Shown in pieces: positions 1 through 11,918 of a stretch of DNA of 64,000 bases. The number at the start of each line of letters is the position of its first letter. The stretch's first letter is position 1. The notes below the pieces were generated by a model. It ran no database searches. It worked only from the letters and a program-made list of their open reading frames with translations, and had not been told where the DNA came from. A program made the position numbers and the translations under genes. Source of the stretch: Rallus limicola (lineage: Eukaryota; Chordata; Aves; Gruiformes; Rallidae); NCBI GenBank assembly GCA_022605955.1, contig JAKCOZ010000004.1, positions 65,036,229 through 65,100,228 of the forward strand, read 5' to 3'.

Positions 1-523
1 ATAAATTGGAGAGTTTCTAAGAAATTGAGTCATTTATCTTTTCATATTAGTAACAATCTCATCAAAATCACTTATACTGGAAGTATTGCTACCCCTGTTA
101 AAATATGTTATACGCTGCTACAGAATTATGGTTTAAACACTTAGAAGTAATTTTCGGAAAACTAAGGCAAGTTATTGAATATTATTTGGAAAAATCTTCA
201 ATATTCCTGTCCCTAACATCCTGGCTGCTTGGATTGTGTAGAAATTATATTTCTGCATTCTCTCTTGAGTCATAGCCATGGAAGAAAAACTTGAAAAGTT
301 ATGTAAGTAGAGAAACAAGCAAATAGCATGAACAAACAAGTAAGCATAATTCCAAGAAGCAAGAAGGGATCTGTAGTGAGATTTTCAAGTACTAATGTGG
401 ATAAAAAGAATGAAAGAAAACCAAAAAAGCTCCTTATCTTTAAAACCAAAAGTATTAGGTGCCTCTGCTGCTAGGCTGTAAAAATTTATTTTTTTAAGTC
501 TTAAAAATGCCTTGGTTAAGATT
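1..523. other. AT-rich non-coding flank, nothing recognised
   Basis: This stretch has no open frame of useful length and no repeat that I recognise. It is AT-rich single-copy-looking DNA that runs up to the 3' end of the minus-strand CR1 starting near 524. Confidence 0.5.
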
Positions 524-993
524 CACAGAATCCCAGAATGATAGCTGATGGAAGGGACCTCTGGAGGTCATCTAGCCTCACCCCCTGCCAGACATGGATC
601 ACCTAGAGCAGGCTACATGGGACAGCATCCAGGCAGGTTTTGAACATCTCCAGAGAAGGAGACTCCAAAACCTCTCTGGGCAGCCTGTTCCAGTGCTCTG
701 CCACACTCACAGTAAGGAAGTTCCTCCTCATGTTCAGTTGGAACTTCCTATATTCAAGTTTATGCCCATTGCCTCTTGTCCTGTCACCACCAAAAAAAAA
801 GACTGACCTCTTCCTCCTGACCCCCACTTCTCAAATATTAATAAGCATTGATAAGATCCCCCCCCTCAGTCTTCTATAGGCTAAAAAGTCCCAAGTCCCT
901 CAGCCTCTCTTTGAAAGAAAGATGTTCTAATGCCCTAATCATTTTCATAGCCCTTTTTCATACCCTCTCCAATAGCTCCCTGTCCCCCTTGAA

Positions 994-1575
994 TCAGAGA
1001 GACCAGAACTGCATACAATATTCCAAATAAGATCTCACCAGAGTGGAGTAAAGGGGGAGGAGAACTTGCCTCAATCTGCTGGCCACACCTTTCTTGATAC
1101 ACCCCAAGAGGTCATTTGCTTTCTTGGCCACAAGGACACATTTCTGTCTCCTATTTAACCTGTTGTTCACAAGGACTCCTTGTTTTTTTTCCACAGAGCT
1201 GCTTTCCAGCAGTTCAGCCCCTAATCTGTACTGACATATGGGGTTATTCCTCCCTAGCTGCAGGACCCTACACTTACCCTTGTTGAATTCCATAAGATTA
1301 CTCTCTGCCCAACTCTCCAGCCTGTCCACATCTTGCTGGATAGCAGCACAGCCTTCCAGTTTGTCAGCCACTCCTCCCAATTTTGCAACATCAACAGACT
1401 TGCAGAGGGTACACTCCATCCCTTCATCCAAGTCATTGATGAATATATTGAACAGGGTTGGACCCAGGACTGACCCCTGAGGAACACCACTTGTTACGGG
1501 TCTCCAACTAGACTTTAAGCCACTGATCACCACTCTCTGGGCTCTGTCTTTCAGACAATTTTCAATCCATCCCAC
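994..1575 (-). pseudogene. CR1 ORF2 fragment: reverse transcriptase C-terminal half (broken)
   Basis: The 193-codon open frame lies inside the CR1 copy. It begins at [11 protein letters not shown], and the RT palm motif [20 protein letters not shown] lies near residues 29-48. The position of the active-site FADD box is occupied by VDVAKLGG, so one catalytic aspartate is lost. The downstream part ([17 protein letters not shown], then [18 protein letters not shown]) matches the conserved end of CR1 RT. In the living family this enzyme copies CR1 RNA at a nicked target site. Here it is a fossil, without promoter, endonuclease domain or intact N-terminus. Confidence 0.9.
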
Positions 1576-1610
1576 TTTCCATTCATCTAACCCACATTTC
1601 CTGAGCTTGC

Positions 1611-1925
1611 CTATGAGGATGCTGTGTGAGACAGTATCAAAGTGTTGCTGAAGTAAGGGTAGACAACGCCCACTGCTCTCCCTTCAAGTACTTGTCCAAT
1701 CATGCCCTTGTACAAGGTTATCAGGTTAGTCAGACATGACTTCCCCTTGGTGATACTTCTGATAACTTTTTCCTCCACATATTTTGAGATGACCCTCAGA
1801 ATGAGCTTCACCAACATCTTTCCAGGGATTGAGGTGAGGCTGACTGGTCTGTAGCATCCCAGTTTATCTTTCTTGCCCTTTTTGAAGGTTTGGGTGACAT
1901 TGGCTTTCCTCCAATCTTCAGGCAC
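1611..1925 (-). pseudogene. CR1 ORF2 fragment: reverse transcriptase fingers region (broken)
   Basis: The 104-codon frame precedes the frame at 994-1575 in CR1 order. It shows PEDWRKANVT, YRPVSLTSIPGKM and TKGKSCLTNL, all typical of the N-terminal part of CR1 reverse transcriptase. The usual stretch just before TKGKSCLTNL is shortened. The VVYLDFSKAFD-type motif, which carries the first catalytic aspartate, has decayed to [12 protein letters not shown] stop and a frame change separate it from the other fragment. Confidence 0.88.
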
Positions 1926-1945
1926 ACCTTGCCTATTCTCCTTGA

Positions 1946-4900
1946 GCTCACTTACTTGATGTTACACCAATAGAGAAACATACTACATTTTGTGAAGTTA
2001 ACTATACATTAAAGTATGGCTTACATAAACATGACATTAGCAGAAGAAATTAAAACATTGCTCTCCAAAGAAATTAATGAAATGTACTGTGTCAACTCCA
2101 TAAACCACAAGAAATAAAACATTTAAATCTTCTCGAAAGCTTTTACAAGCTATTTTTCTTCTAAGTATTACAAAAAAGGCACACAAATTTTGCCATAGAT
2201 TCATGTTTCTAAAGTAATTCCATTAGTATCAATAAAGAGCATGTGAATGCATCTGAAAGTTGAGTGGCTCAGAAACTGATAATTTACAGCAGATTTGTGT
2301 CAAGAACAGATTCTAGTGGGATCTTGAAGTAAAGGAGCAAAAATGTTTAATGAGGCACGAGAGGGTCTGTTTCAGTATGATAATAGTAACAGAGATACTA
2401 TTTCACTTCTCCAGTGATAAACCACTGGCATTTAATTCACAGTCTACAGAAATATTACTGGAGAGGTTGGGGGAAAGTGTCACACAGAAGATGAAGGTAT
2501 AACCAATTGATCTGAAACACAGATACCAAGTACACTCCTCATTTGCAGTACATTTGAATGACATTTGTTTTTCTTAATTATCTAATTTTCTTTTCTTTGA
2601 GAGGGAAGCTACTTAAATTCCTAATGACTAAAACGTGATCTAGATGTGCAAATGATTCTTCCCACAGTATATCCTTTCAATCCTGGAACTCAGCACCAGT
2701 TATATACAGCATTCGGGTTTAGATAGATCAATTATAAGCAGATATTTTGTTTTATTAAGACACTAAATGCTAAAGAGTTAATAGCTAATCTGATAATTGT
2801 GCTCTAAAATGTTGTTCACAAATTTGATAATTAAGTTTTAATTACTGAATTAGAAGCCTCTTGGGAAAAAGCTGAAAAGCTGTTTTGGCAGGAAATCAGA
2901 AGTTACATGTCCTACCTTATCTGAACCCTATTTATGGATTAAATATTAACTGTTATATAAAACAATTCACCCTTTTTATTCTCTCTTCTACGTCTTTGTC
3001 TAGTACTCAGCCAAACTCTTCCAGACAATTACATCTTTAACCAGAATACTATCTTATCTAGCATGCCCTCACTATTAGCTTCATTTTATTTATAGGATAT
3101 AATATTTAAAAGTCTAAAATATTTTGAACTACTCTGTCCACAGTAAGAACTCACATTTGTAACTAAACAGTAAAAAACTCAAAGATTTTCTTATCATTTT
3201 CATGGCTTAGTAAGATTTTTTCATCTAGTATGATCTGTCCCTGGCCATACTGAAGTCTGATTTTAAATACCTCCACTGAGGAAACAAATTTTTTAGAAGG
3301 AAAAAGATTTTTCATGAATCATACGTATCATATGAAATGTTTTCTAAAGGAATCTATATCTCACAACTTGATTTGTGTCTAACAAAAATAGTATCTTTAC
3401 CGAAAGCCATTTTGATTTATGCATATAAATAGGCTATCTAGTCATCTTTTTCACAAAACTTACCTCTGCAAGCTGTTTTCTGGTTTTCAAGCAAGAAAGC
3501 ATACTTAGCAAGGAGGTAAGATACTGACAGAATCATTCCAACTATTTCCTTTAGGAAAACAGTCTAAATATCAGCAACAAAATGGTGGGGAAAAGCTTAA
3601 AACACCAAAGATCAATTCTACGCTAGTGTATAATTTGGATGCTCTACTTGCATTGCTGATATTTTGCACAGTTTCAATACCCTTCGAGTATGAGGGGCAA
3701 GGAGGGAATGGCTGAAACTGAAGATTAAGACATCTGTGTTTAAAAGCCTACAGATACACAAGTTCCCACTATATTTAAAGGATCTTCAAGAACAGTTCAG
3801 TTCACCTGAGCACAGTCATCTAGGACTCAATGCATATATCCATATATGGGCTACCTAACAATGCTGAAGTTATCCCTCCCTGGTCCCTGCTACGGAAAAT
3901 TAATTTGTCTTTCCCAGGCCTCAAATTTATCTACACAGGTAGCTCTGAGACAAACAGCTCTCACCTTTTTATCAGTCCTTTTGCAGCTTATCAGTACATT
4001 CTGTCTATTTAATCTGCTAATTTCCACTGACTATAAGGTGTCTTTGGGTACTTGGCACACAATATGTATCTGAATCTTGAACCAAATCCTGCTCTTTTAA
4101 AAAAGATATAATAGACCTGAAAAAGGTAAAGACAAGGACAAAGTATATCATTAATTTCGCATAAGCAGTGAATGAGAAAGGATAATTCAGCCTGCAAAAG
4201 AGAGAGTTTGGACTGAGTTCTGCAAAAAACGTTTGTCATGCAGATTTTTTGATTATAATACAGTTTTCTTATCTACTGTTTCCCCACACACAGAACTAGA
4301 GAGGCTTGCTTGATGATAGCTATAAAGTATTCAGTGTTAGTTGTCATTTTTGCAGAGGTACAACTTCAGGAAACCAAAAAAGAAAGATTTCAACATAGAA
4401 GACAATGAACATAGGTTACCTAAAGAGGCTTAAAATCCAGCAATAGTGCAATACAACATAGGTCTGCTTTCTGGAGCTGGGGAATTTTGTTTCTTTCTGA
4501 TGATGTGAAGTTGTGATATTTTCAGTAGAAAACTTTATATAATACAAGTTTATCTACTAGGTGGTTTGTATTCTGAAGGAGAACACCTTTGAAACTGTTG
4601 CCTGAAACCTCTGTTTCATGTTTATTGTTCACCAGAAGTAGTAGTTTATCTAAAATTTCAATATTTCTCAAGCACAGTTGACAGATAAAACTCCAAATAA
4701 ATTTTTAGTGACACACAGTAAAACTATGTTACTAAAATTTATAAAACAAAAAGGTCAAAGGCAATTACGTTTAATATTTTGGTAGCGTTAAAACACAGCT
4801 ACATTTTTATCACTTTCTAGATCCCCAACACATTTCTTCTATATAGAAGAGTAACCTTTTTTCCCCATTCAGGCCTTTAAATTAGTGTGAGTTTGCTGTT

Positions 4901-5934
4901 TTGAAGCATTAACTATGTTTTAAAATATGGCAAAAAATTAATTTTTATATTTGAACAAAGCAACAAATCCCTTGCTGTTCTACCATTAGATTTCAAAACC
5001 TGATCAAAGACTCCTTATTAAACCAATTTTATGGTGTAAGTTTGGGATAGTATTTAAGACTAAAACCCACCAACTTTTTGAGTACTTAAGTCTTGTGCAA
5101 CAGTTGGCCATCTGTCATCATTCAGACTTTACACTGATCTCAGAAAACAAGACTTTTTACCTTCATGTTTTTTTGTACCAAAAAGTAGGTTAAATTTCAT
5201 GTGGATACTGAATATGACCATTTTTATCTTCAGAAATGTTAATTTATCTTTTTCTAGTCTTTAAAGATTCACACCTTCCACTAGTGAAGCCTCAATGACA
5301 ACTCTGAGCTAGAATGTTACAGATAAATTGCACTGATTTCAAGTGGTTTTGTTGTTGTTCTGGTTTATATCTTGGGCTCACTAGCCCAGCAGTTTATGGT
5401 TGGTCACAGACACAGTTAATACTTTAAAATTCAGTTGTAGAGATGAATTTGGGGAGGACACGAAGCAGGATTTGGTTGCCTGAAAATATTGTTGTTTCAG
5501 ACTGCCTGAGGTTGTTTTAGTGTGCAACTTGTAGAGGATTGCAGATATAGCAAAGCACCCATAGGAGTCAAAAGCACTTTTGTACTGTGGCTGGAGGCAA
5601 TGTGTCTCCTAGCGCTTCCATTATGGCACCTGAATCCTGTTCACCAAGTTGTATTCAACATCACCTATTATTAGTTTTCTAAGGTAGATGTCCCTTCCAA
5701 GTTGATTAGTCTTTATAACCTTCCTTAAAAGTAGATCAGTTTGGATTTGCTACCTTCCATACAATTCAGATAACTGAGATGTTGTTACTTAACGACTGTT
5801 TAAATATGTAACAAAATACCCCAAGTTACGTAGAAGTGGTCACATTCTGATCCAACTAAATAGAATTTCCTTCCTGAACTAGAAGTTAATTTTCCTTGAG
5901 CTGGTATATACCCATTGATTAAAAAAAAATTAGG
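1946..5934. other. 4-kb AT-rich non-coding stretch, nothing recognised
   Basis: I see no repeat, exon-like frame or structured RNA here. The longest frames (about 60-76 codons near 3830-4239) have no recognisable motif and lie in several overlapping frames, as chance frames do. The piece looks like unique intergenic or intronic DNA. Confidence 0.5.
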
Positions 5935-6110
5935 AAATGTGGAACAGGTTTCCCAGAGGCTATGGAGTCCCCTTCTCTGGAGATATTCAAAAGCCTTCCA
6001 AACACAATCCTGTGCAACCTGCTCTAAGAGATTCTGATTTAGTGGGGTGAGGGGTGGACTAGATGATCTCCAGAGGCCCTTACCAACCCCTACCATTCTA
6101 TGATTCTCTG
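5935..6110 (+). mobile_element. CR1 LINE 3' end, short 5'-truncated copy
   Basis: About 175 bp match the last part of avian CR1 in the sense direction. The segment beginning GGAACAGGTTTCCCAGAGGC is followed by CTTCTCTGGAGATATTCAAA, TGGACTAGATGATCTCCAGA and the terminal CCATTCTATGATTCTCTG. It is 5'-truncated inside the last coding segment and 3' UTR, the commonest form of CR1 insertion. No clear target-site duplication is visible. The minus-strand frame across it is a shadow. Confidence 0.93.
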
Positions 6111-6590
6111 TTATTAATAAAAAACTAATTGTCTAGTCTTTTGGACATAACTTGAAACAATCTGTAAAGATAGAACTTGCCCACTAAAAATTATACTGGT
6201 GATAAAGGATACACTTACATACATAAAATTCATCCTACTAGAAGACTTTTGAAGTTAGTACAAATGCACCCACTATAGTAAAGACAAGCATGTGAAGAGG
6301 CCAACTCAAAATGTATAGACTGAAAGTTTTTTGGAGCATTACAGAGTTTAGATAACAAGAATTAAGGCTCTTCCTTACAGCCTCTTTTGGGCTAGTACTC
6401 CTCTGTATATGTGTATCAGCATGCAAGGATGGAAGATACATGAGCTGGTAACAACATAACAATCCTACAGCAAGAACTTTCTGACACAGTACACATATAT
6501 TAATAATTCCATATTCACACTCTAGTGTGCTTATTTCTTATTATTTACAAATTGCCCCTTGAGAATTCAAATATAACACTGACAGAGAGG
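6111..6590. other. Non-coding spacer between two CR1 pieces
   Basis: This is AT-rich sequence with one minus-strand frame of 74 codons (6238-6462) that has no recognisable motif. I see no repeat in it. Confidence 0.45.
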
Positions 6591-7055
6591 GGGCAGCCAC
6601 AGCTTCTCCGAGTAGCCTGTGCTGGTGCCTCACCACCCTCAGGGGGAAGAAATTCTTCCTAATAACTAATCTAAACCTACCTTCCTTCAGCTTAAAACCA
6701 TTAGCCTTCATCCAATCACTACATGCCCTTGTAAAAAGTCTGTCTCCAACTTTCCTGTGTGCCCCCTTTAGATACTGAAAGGCTGCAATAAGATCTTACC
6801 CCAGACCCTTCTATTCTCCAGTCTGAATAAGCCCAACTCTCCCAGCCTGTCTTCATAGAAGTGCTCCAGCCCTCTGATCATCTTCATGATGCTCCCCCCT
6901 GGACTGACTCCAACACATCCATACCTTTCTCGTACTGGGGACCCCAGAGCTGAACACAGTACTACAGGTGGTGCCTCATGAGAGTGAAGTAGAGGAAGAT
7001 AATCACCTCCCTTGACCCACTGGTCACACTTCTGAAACATCCCAGGATACAGTCA
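6591..7055 (-). mobile_element. CR1 LINE fragment, minus strand
   Basis: On the minus strand this is the CR1 ORF2 C-terminal and early 3' UTR region. The plus strand shows recognisable complements such as GAAATTCTTCCTAATAACTA, TCTCCAGTCTGAATAAGCCC, CCAGCCCTCTGATCATCTTC and CCCAGAGCTGAACACAGTAC. The terminal CR1 tail is missing at the 6591 side, so the copy is truncated at both ends or has lost its 3' end. The frame at 6768-7040 on the minus strand is a remnant of the ORF2 region. Confidence 0.92.
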
Positions 7056-10000
7056 TCTTTCTGTGTTTCACATGCACATTGCCCAGTCAAGTATTTATTC
7101 TTATAATGCAAAAATACTCTTTTAGTTGTTGCTGTGGTTAACATTAACAGCCTTTTGAAACAGAGAGCTGTCACAGCATAAAACATATTTTCTCATTTAT
7201 GAGGGTCTTTCCTTATAAATGTATTCCCCCAACAATCAATACTTCCATGTAAAGATTTCCCTCAAATAGTATGTTGTAAAACGCACTTACAAATTATATC
7301 TTTCCATACCTGCTAGGTAGCAGGGATTTATTTAGAACACATAACTCTATACAGAAAAAAAAGCAAGCAGAAGTATGTTGTCATACATATAAAGATCTCA
7401 TGTAAATTAGATTTAAATAGAATTGTCTTAAATTATTCACCTATCATTGTTAGTGACCACGTTTGAGAAAAACAGGCGTTCTAGACTTCCATATTGATTT
7501 ATGTAAACCACTAGCCTCAGTGTCTTTATAATTCAATTCAAATCTGTAATGAGTCAGACCTGTGGAAAGGGCTGTTGAGAATGAACAGTGACAACTTAGT
7601 TGAAATGCTGCTCATGCCATGGAAACAATCAAGTGTGACATTTTGTCTTTTACATCTGGCAACAAGTTTACTGGGAAAAAAAAAGTGTCATTTATTCTAT
7701 TTTTCAGAAAGGTGGCAATATGAATAAAAGAATTTACTTTGGTAGAGTGCAAACTATTTCTTTGCCATTTCACATGAGTATTTAGCTGTTTTCCAAGTTT
7801 AGTTAGTACTTTGAATATCCATTTATATTTAGCTTTTTCTGCAAAATCTATATATAGCCACCTCTGAAAAGCTTCTGTGACATTTCAGATACTACTTCAT
7901 TTTTCCTTCAGTTGATGCCTAATCCCCAAAATACATCTTCCCTTTTGCCTGTGAGATTTACCCAAGAATAAAAACTAGAAGCATGTATAGAAAACAAGGC
8001 AACTGTTTCCAAGTCTTCAGTGACCGGATATTTATGACAAAAAAAAACCAAAACCAAAAAACCTGGAGGTAGATCAATGTGAATTAGTAAAAACTTTTAT
8101 AAATATTACTTAATACTAGCCTGAAATTAGACATACCTTTTGCCAGTGCTATTTCATTAATAAATTAACATGCTTAGACCAATAATTTATGCATCCACTT
8201 TCCAGAAAGATTTTCATCTCCAACTCAGCTTTCCCCAAGTGGCACTAATATTTTTTTAATTTGGTGCCATTTTCTACAACATAATACAGCACTATGAAAG
8301 TTCAGATTTCTCATTAATAAGCAATAATTTAAGAATTAGCTGTAATCTTGCAGTCTGAATTTTTTACTCTCTAGATTAAAAGGGTTTTTTCAAAATTTGC
8401 AAAAGCTTAAAGTAAAAATCCGTCTTCAACTGCATGATATAACTCTTCATTAGGCATGGTGCAACATATTTACATCTCTGTTCTACTCAGGTGTGCTGCA
8501 AGTCTGTTCTTTCAAAACAGCAGGCTAATGAAGTGTAATAATTAAAGACAACATTTGGAATGCAGCATTGCTCATGCTAGAGAGCAGATATGCAAGCAGT
8601 ATACTGCAAAAATTGTGCAGAAATACAACACACAACCACTGATCATAGACAAGGAATATGGATTTTTCAGCTGGTCACCCAAGATTAAAATGAGGTCTGA
8701 CCCAATTCTTATTTCTGCAAGCAGTTCAGGGATCCTTCAGAAACAGTGTAACTGAATAGCTTTTAAATCAGAAATGTTCGTAAGCAAGAAAAGGTTTAAA
8801 TAAAGGCATTCTAAATAAATTTGATCTTGGTTCTCCATTCTGAATGGTTCAGACTAAAGATCTTCTGCTCCAGGCTAGAACCTACTTGTTGATTGTGCCC
8901 TAGGCAACTGTAATGAGAAAGGATTCTAAGCAGCAGGAGAGTTTCACATATACTGCCTTTATGCATGGTAGTGCAGGTAATCACCACTGTTAGAAATAGA
9001 TAATCTTTCAAATAATATATCTGTTACAGTCTTGCTCAACAATCCAATAACATATAAAAAAATAAAATCAATGATGGAGACTTCAGTTGGCATTTTATTT
9101 TGTACTTATTTTTGCAAAATACAGATTTGACATTGATAAACTGGGAAACTCACAGGTTTTTTTTTTCCTGTTGAAAGCAAACTTCAAAATGTAAAAACTG
9201 AACATGCTTATTTAATCATGGAGTGGGTTTGGCTGGGATGGAAACCTGTACTTTAAGGTGATAGTAACAGAAATACTTTTCTTGGTCACAAGTGTATAGC
9301 ATCTATAACTGCTATGTTTGATTGAGTCACAGGTGAGAATATGCTGTATACTCCATGTATCTATGCTATTTGTTAAATAATCCCTACTAAACTACTGTAT
9401 TTTACATTATTATTGAGAAATAATTTGTCCTAATACAGTAAACTGAAAAAAATTGAAGTGTTTGACAGTCTGAATACTAATAAATAACCTTTAGTTTTGT
9501 TTTAACTGGCAAAAATTATCTTTAAATACCATTAGCAATGATCTTTCCTCCCTCATTTCTAACTTACTGGTTCCATGGAATTCCACTTGTTTTCTTTTAC
9601 TACCTTATTAATGTTATTGTTCCTCATACATTGGCATCCCTTGCTTCAGTACATTGCCAATATCCATTAATATCTTTGTCAGTGTATGTGAAATTGTTTT
9701 AAGAGCTGTTCATTTAGTCCTAAAGCCTAGAAGGTATTTGACCTCTCTTTTTGCAAGTGAACAGTTTCCATGGATAATGGTGATTATTTATTTACAGTTT
9801 GAAGATGTTAAAAGGAAATAGAAGACAGCCAGAAATAGTCCAAATTTTTTCAACATTTCTTACTTTACTACTATAATGGTGTTTGCTGGACAAAGTCTGC
9901 ATAGTTACAGGACAAATCAATTTCTGTTCAGCCAAACCTATGACTTTAATTAAAACAAAGTTGAGATGTGAAAGAGACTTTCTGGAAACCACTGTTGCAG

Positions 10001-11559
10001 CGATATGATCTGAACATTGTTTTTGCCCTCATTCAGTAACTGATAGACATCACAGTTGTCTCAACCTTTCTGCTGCAACTCCTACCTTGCCCTGTGCTGT
10101 CAGATCCCCTGATAATACAGGAACACTGCATTCCATTCCGGAAACAGTTTGCTCACATCATCAAGCTGTAGATAATGCTTGTAATCAGGAGCTGTCGAAG
10201 GGACAAGCTTAGAGAAGAGTGAATTAATGCCCACCATGTGTGTACTACTAAAAATGTGTATTTGACAAAAAATTTCACAAATATGCAGTTAAAAATTAAT
10301 TCAATTTTCTGGGACATGAGCACTCCTGCCAGCACAAGGGCCATTAACAAAGGGCAGTAAAAGGCGAATGTAATACCTGTCCTGAGAATCACTATTAGGT
10401 TCAACTTTATTAATTACTTGAGAGTGAGGGTAAAAGCACATTAATTATGTTAACATAACACCTGAACCAGAAGATGCTGTTACTGCTGAAAGCAGGAAAA
10501 ACATACAATCAACAAAACAGGCTCTATTAAACAAAAATGTGAGCTGGAGTGAAAGTAAGGTAAAGCATTATATCAAAGACTGTTTTATTGATATCAATAA
10601 AACAACAACAAAAGTTTGCTAGGTATAGTTTTGCAAATCTGCAATGCAATATGTCAGAGTTGAAGCCTAATGGCAAAGCCCACAGGGGTTACAGCTGTTA
10701 AGAATCTACCTGAAGCACTGCCCAAAAACTAAATGCTTAAGAGCAGAAGGTAAAGAGGAGAAAAATAAGTTCAGGAAGACCTGATGAAAAGCATTAAAAT
10801 AAGAAGCATTTAGGAAAATAATAAGATCTACAAAATTGAGAATTCAAATATAACATTTTCAGAAACTCTCAGACCATGTATTTTTCACTCAAATACATGT
10901 GAGTCCTCTCTCAACTATGGATTAGGAAATTGCTATGAGGGTTTATTTGGTTTGGGCTTGTTGGTGGGGTTTCATGGGTTGTTTTTGTTTTTTTAATTGT
11001 CTCATAATAGCTACTAGAAAGGTGTGGCTTGGAACCACAAACAGCCTTCACTCACATACAGCTTTGTTTCTCTATGCCCCATTCAGTTATTGCACTTCTA
11101 AATTATAGCCACCTCCTTCTCATGTCAATGAAATTAGGAAGCTTGCAGCCTTTTATTGAACCCACCTGAATGCTTACCTCTAAAGGACAGGTAACACTTC
11201 CAAATTAAGCTGTTACCTGCTTGTCCCTGTTAATGTCTGCTTAACTCCCTCTCTGCATTAATTTCCTGACTCAAAACACCCACCTCATTTCATCTACATC
11301 TTGTTTTCTTACTTCTTCTCTGCACCTACAGAACCTAGCAATACATTTTCTTGGGCCAGAGGTGACTGATGCAAGCTGTTTCACAATAGCAGAGCCACTC
11401 TGCACAGAGGGTAACTGAAAAAAAACAACATCTCCACTTGAGGTTTTGCTTTTTTTTTTTTTGCAACGTGCCTACCTTGTAGCTCCATAAGAACAGCAAG
11501 ACTATCTACAGCCCATACATCACACAGGCTGTATAACAACACTATTCACAGTATCTTCC
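7056..11559. other. 4.5-kb AT-rich non-coding stretch with a 24-bp palindrome and a T tract
   Basis: No transposon or exon is recognised. Visible details are the perfect palindrome at 10581-10604 (listed separately), a G/T-rich patch at about 10940-11000, and a run of 13 T at 11450-11462. Short frames such as 8555-8755 and 10153-10404 have no family motif and are taken as chance. Confidence 0.5.
10581..10604. repeat. Perfect 24-bp inverted repeat
   Basis: The two 12-bp arms meet at a central GATATC with no loop; the core reads TTATTGATATCAATAA. The symmetry stops at the next base on each side. It could be a cruciform-prone site, or a paired homeodomain-type or CUT-type binding site (ATTGAT/ATCAAT half sites). 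A chance origin in AT-rich DNA is possible. Confidence 0.85.
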
Positions 11560-11918
11560 TGTGGTGGTTCCACCCCTAACAACTGCTAAGCGCCACACAC
11601 CACTCACTCCCTGAGGAGAAAAAGGCAAAGCCTCAGTGGGTTGAGATAAGGACAGTTTACTAACAAAAGCACCATGAAAGGGGACCAATAACAGCCCACA
11701 GCAAACTTCACTTACACACAGCGGTACTGCATCATTTGAGGAAAGACACCCCAGCCACATTCAAACTGCCCTGGAGGCACCCATGCATGAGCACCCCTCC
11801 CCAACCTTTTATAGGGGAGTGATGTCAGGTAGTGTGGAAAACAGCCTGTGGAAAACACTCAACTCACCTGTGCTGGCTGCTAGGGGAGATGAACTCTGGC
11901 CTGGCTAAAACCTTGTCA
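11560..11918 (-). mobile_element. Solo LTR of an avian endogenous retrovirus, family 2, internally shortened
   Basis: In the plus-strand direction the element opens with TGTGGTGGTTCCACCCC, then has GTGGGTTGAGATAAGGACAG, a TTTTATAGGGG box and TGATGTCAGGT, and closes with GCCTGGCTAAAACCTTGTCA. These are the complements, in the right order, of the family-2 LTR copies at 49772-50402 and 58742-59336. The sense strand is minus, since the TATA-like box then lies between the TGACGTCA-like site and the polyadenylation region. It is about 360 bp against about 600 bp in the other copies, so it carries deletions. No gag, pol or env sequence flanks it. I did not find a convincing target-site duplication. 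Confidence 0.75.

Larger units (their letters stand above)
524..1945 (-). mobile_element. CR1 LINE, 5'-truncated, inactive, minus strand
   Basis: This is a non-LTR retrotransposon of the CR1 family. Read on the minus strand, it runs from the middle of the ORF2 reverse transcriptase (about 1945) to the CR1 3' end (about 524), where the plus strand reads CACAGAATCCCAGAATGAT, the complement of the CR1 tail. It covers about 1.4 kb of a roughly 4.5-kb family, so the 5' part is missing, as is usual for CR1. Two open frames survive. The frame at 1611-1925 carries the PEDWRKANV and YRPVSLTSIPGKM motifs of the RT fingers and palm. The frame at 994-1575 carries [11 protein letters not shown] and the C-terminal RT and thumb region. 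The two are out of register. The catalytic FADD motif is degraded to VDVA, so the copy is dead. The open frames on the opposite strand here are shadows. Confidence 0.95.

Noticed and set aside
594..1030. Plus-strand frames at 594-1030
   Set aside because: They are antisense shadows of the minus-strand CR1.
6561..10855. Exact 18-bp word shared at about 6561 and 10838
   Set aside because: Low-complexity AT-rich word with no extended homology on either side; probably chance.
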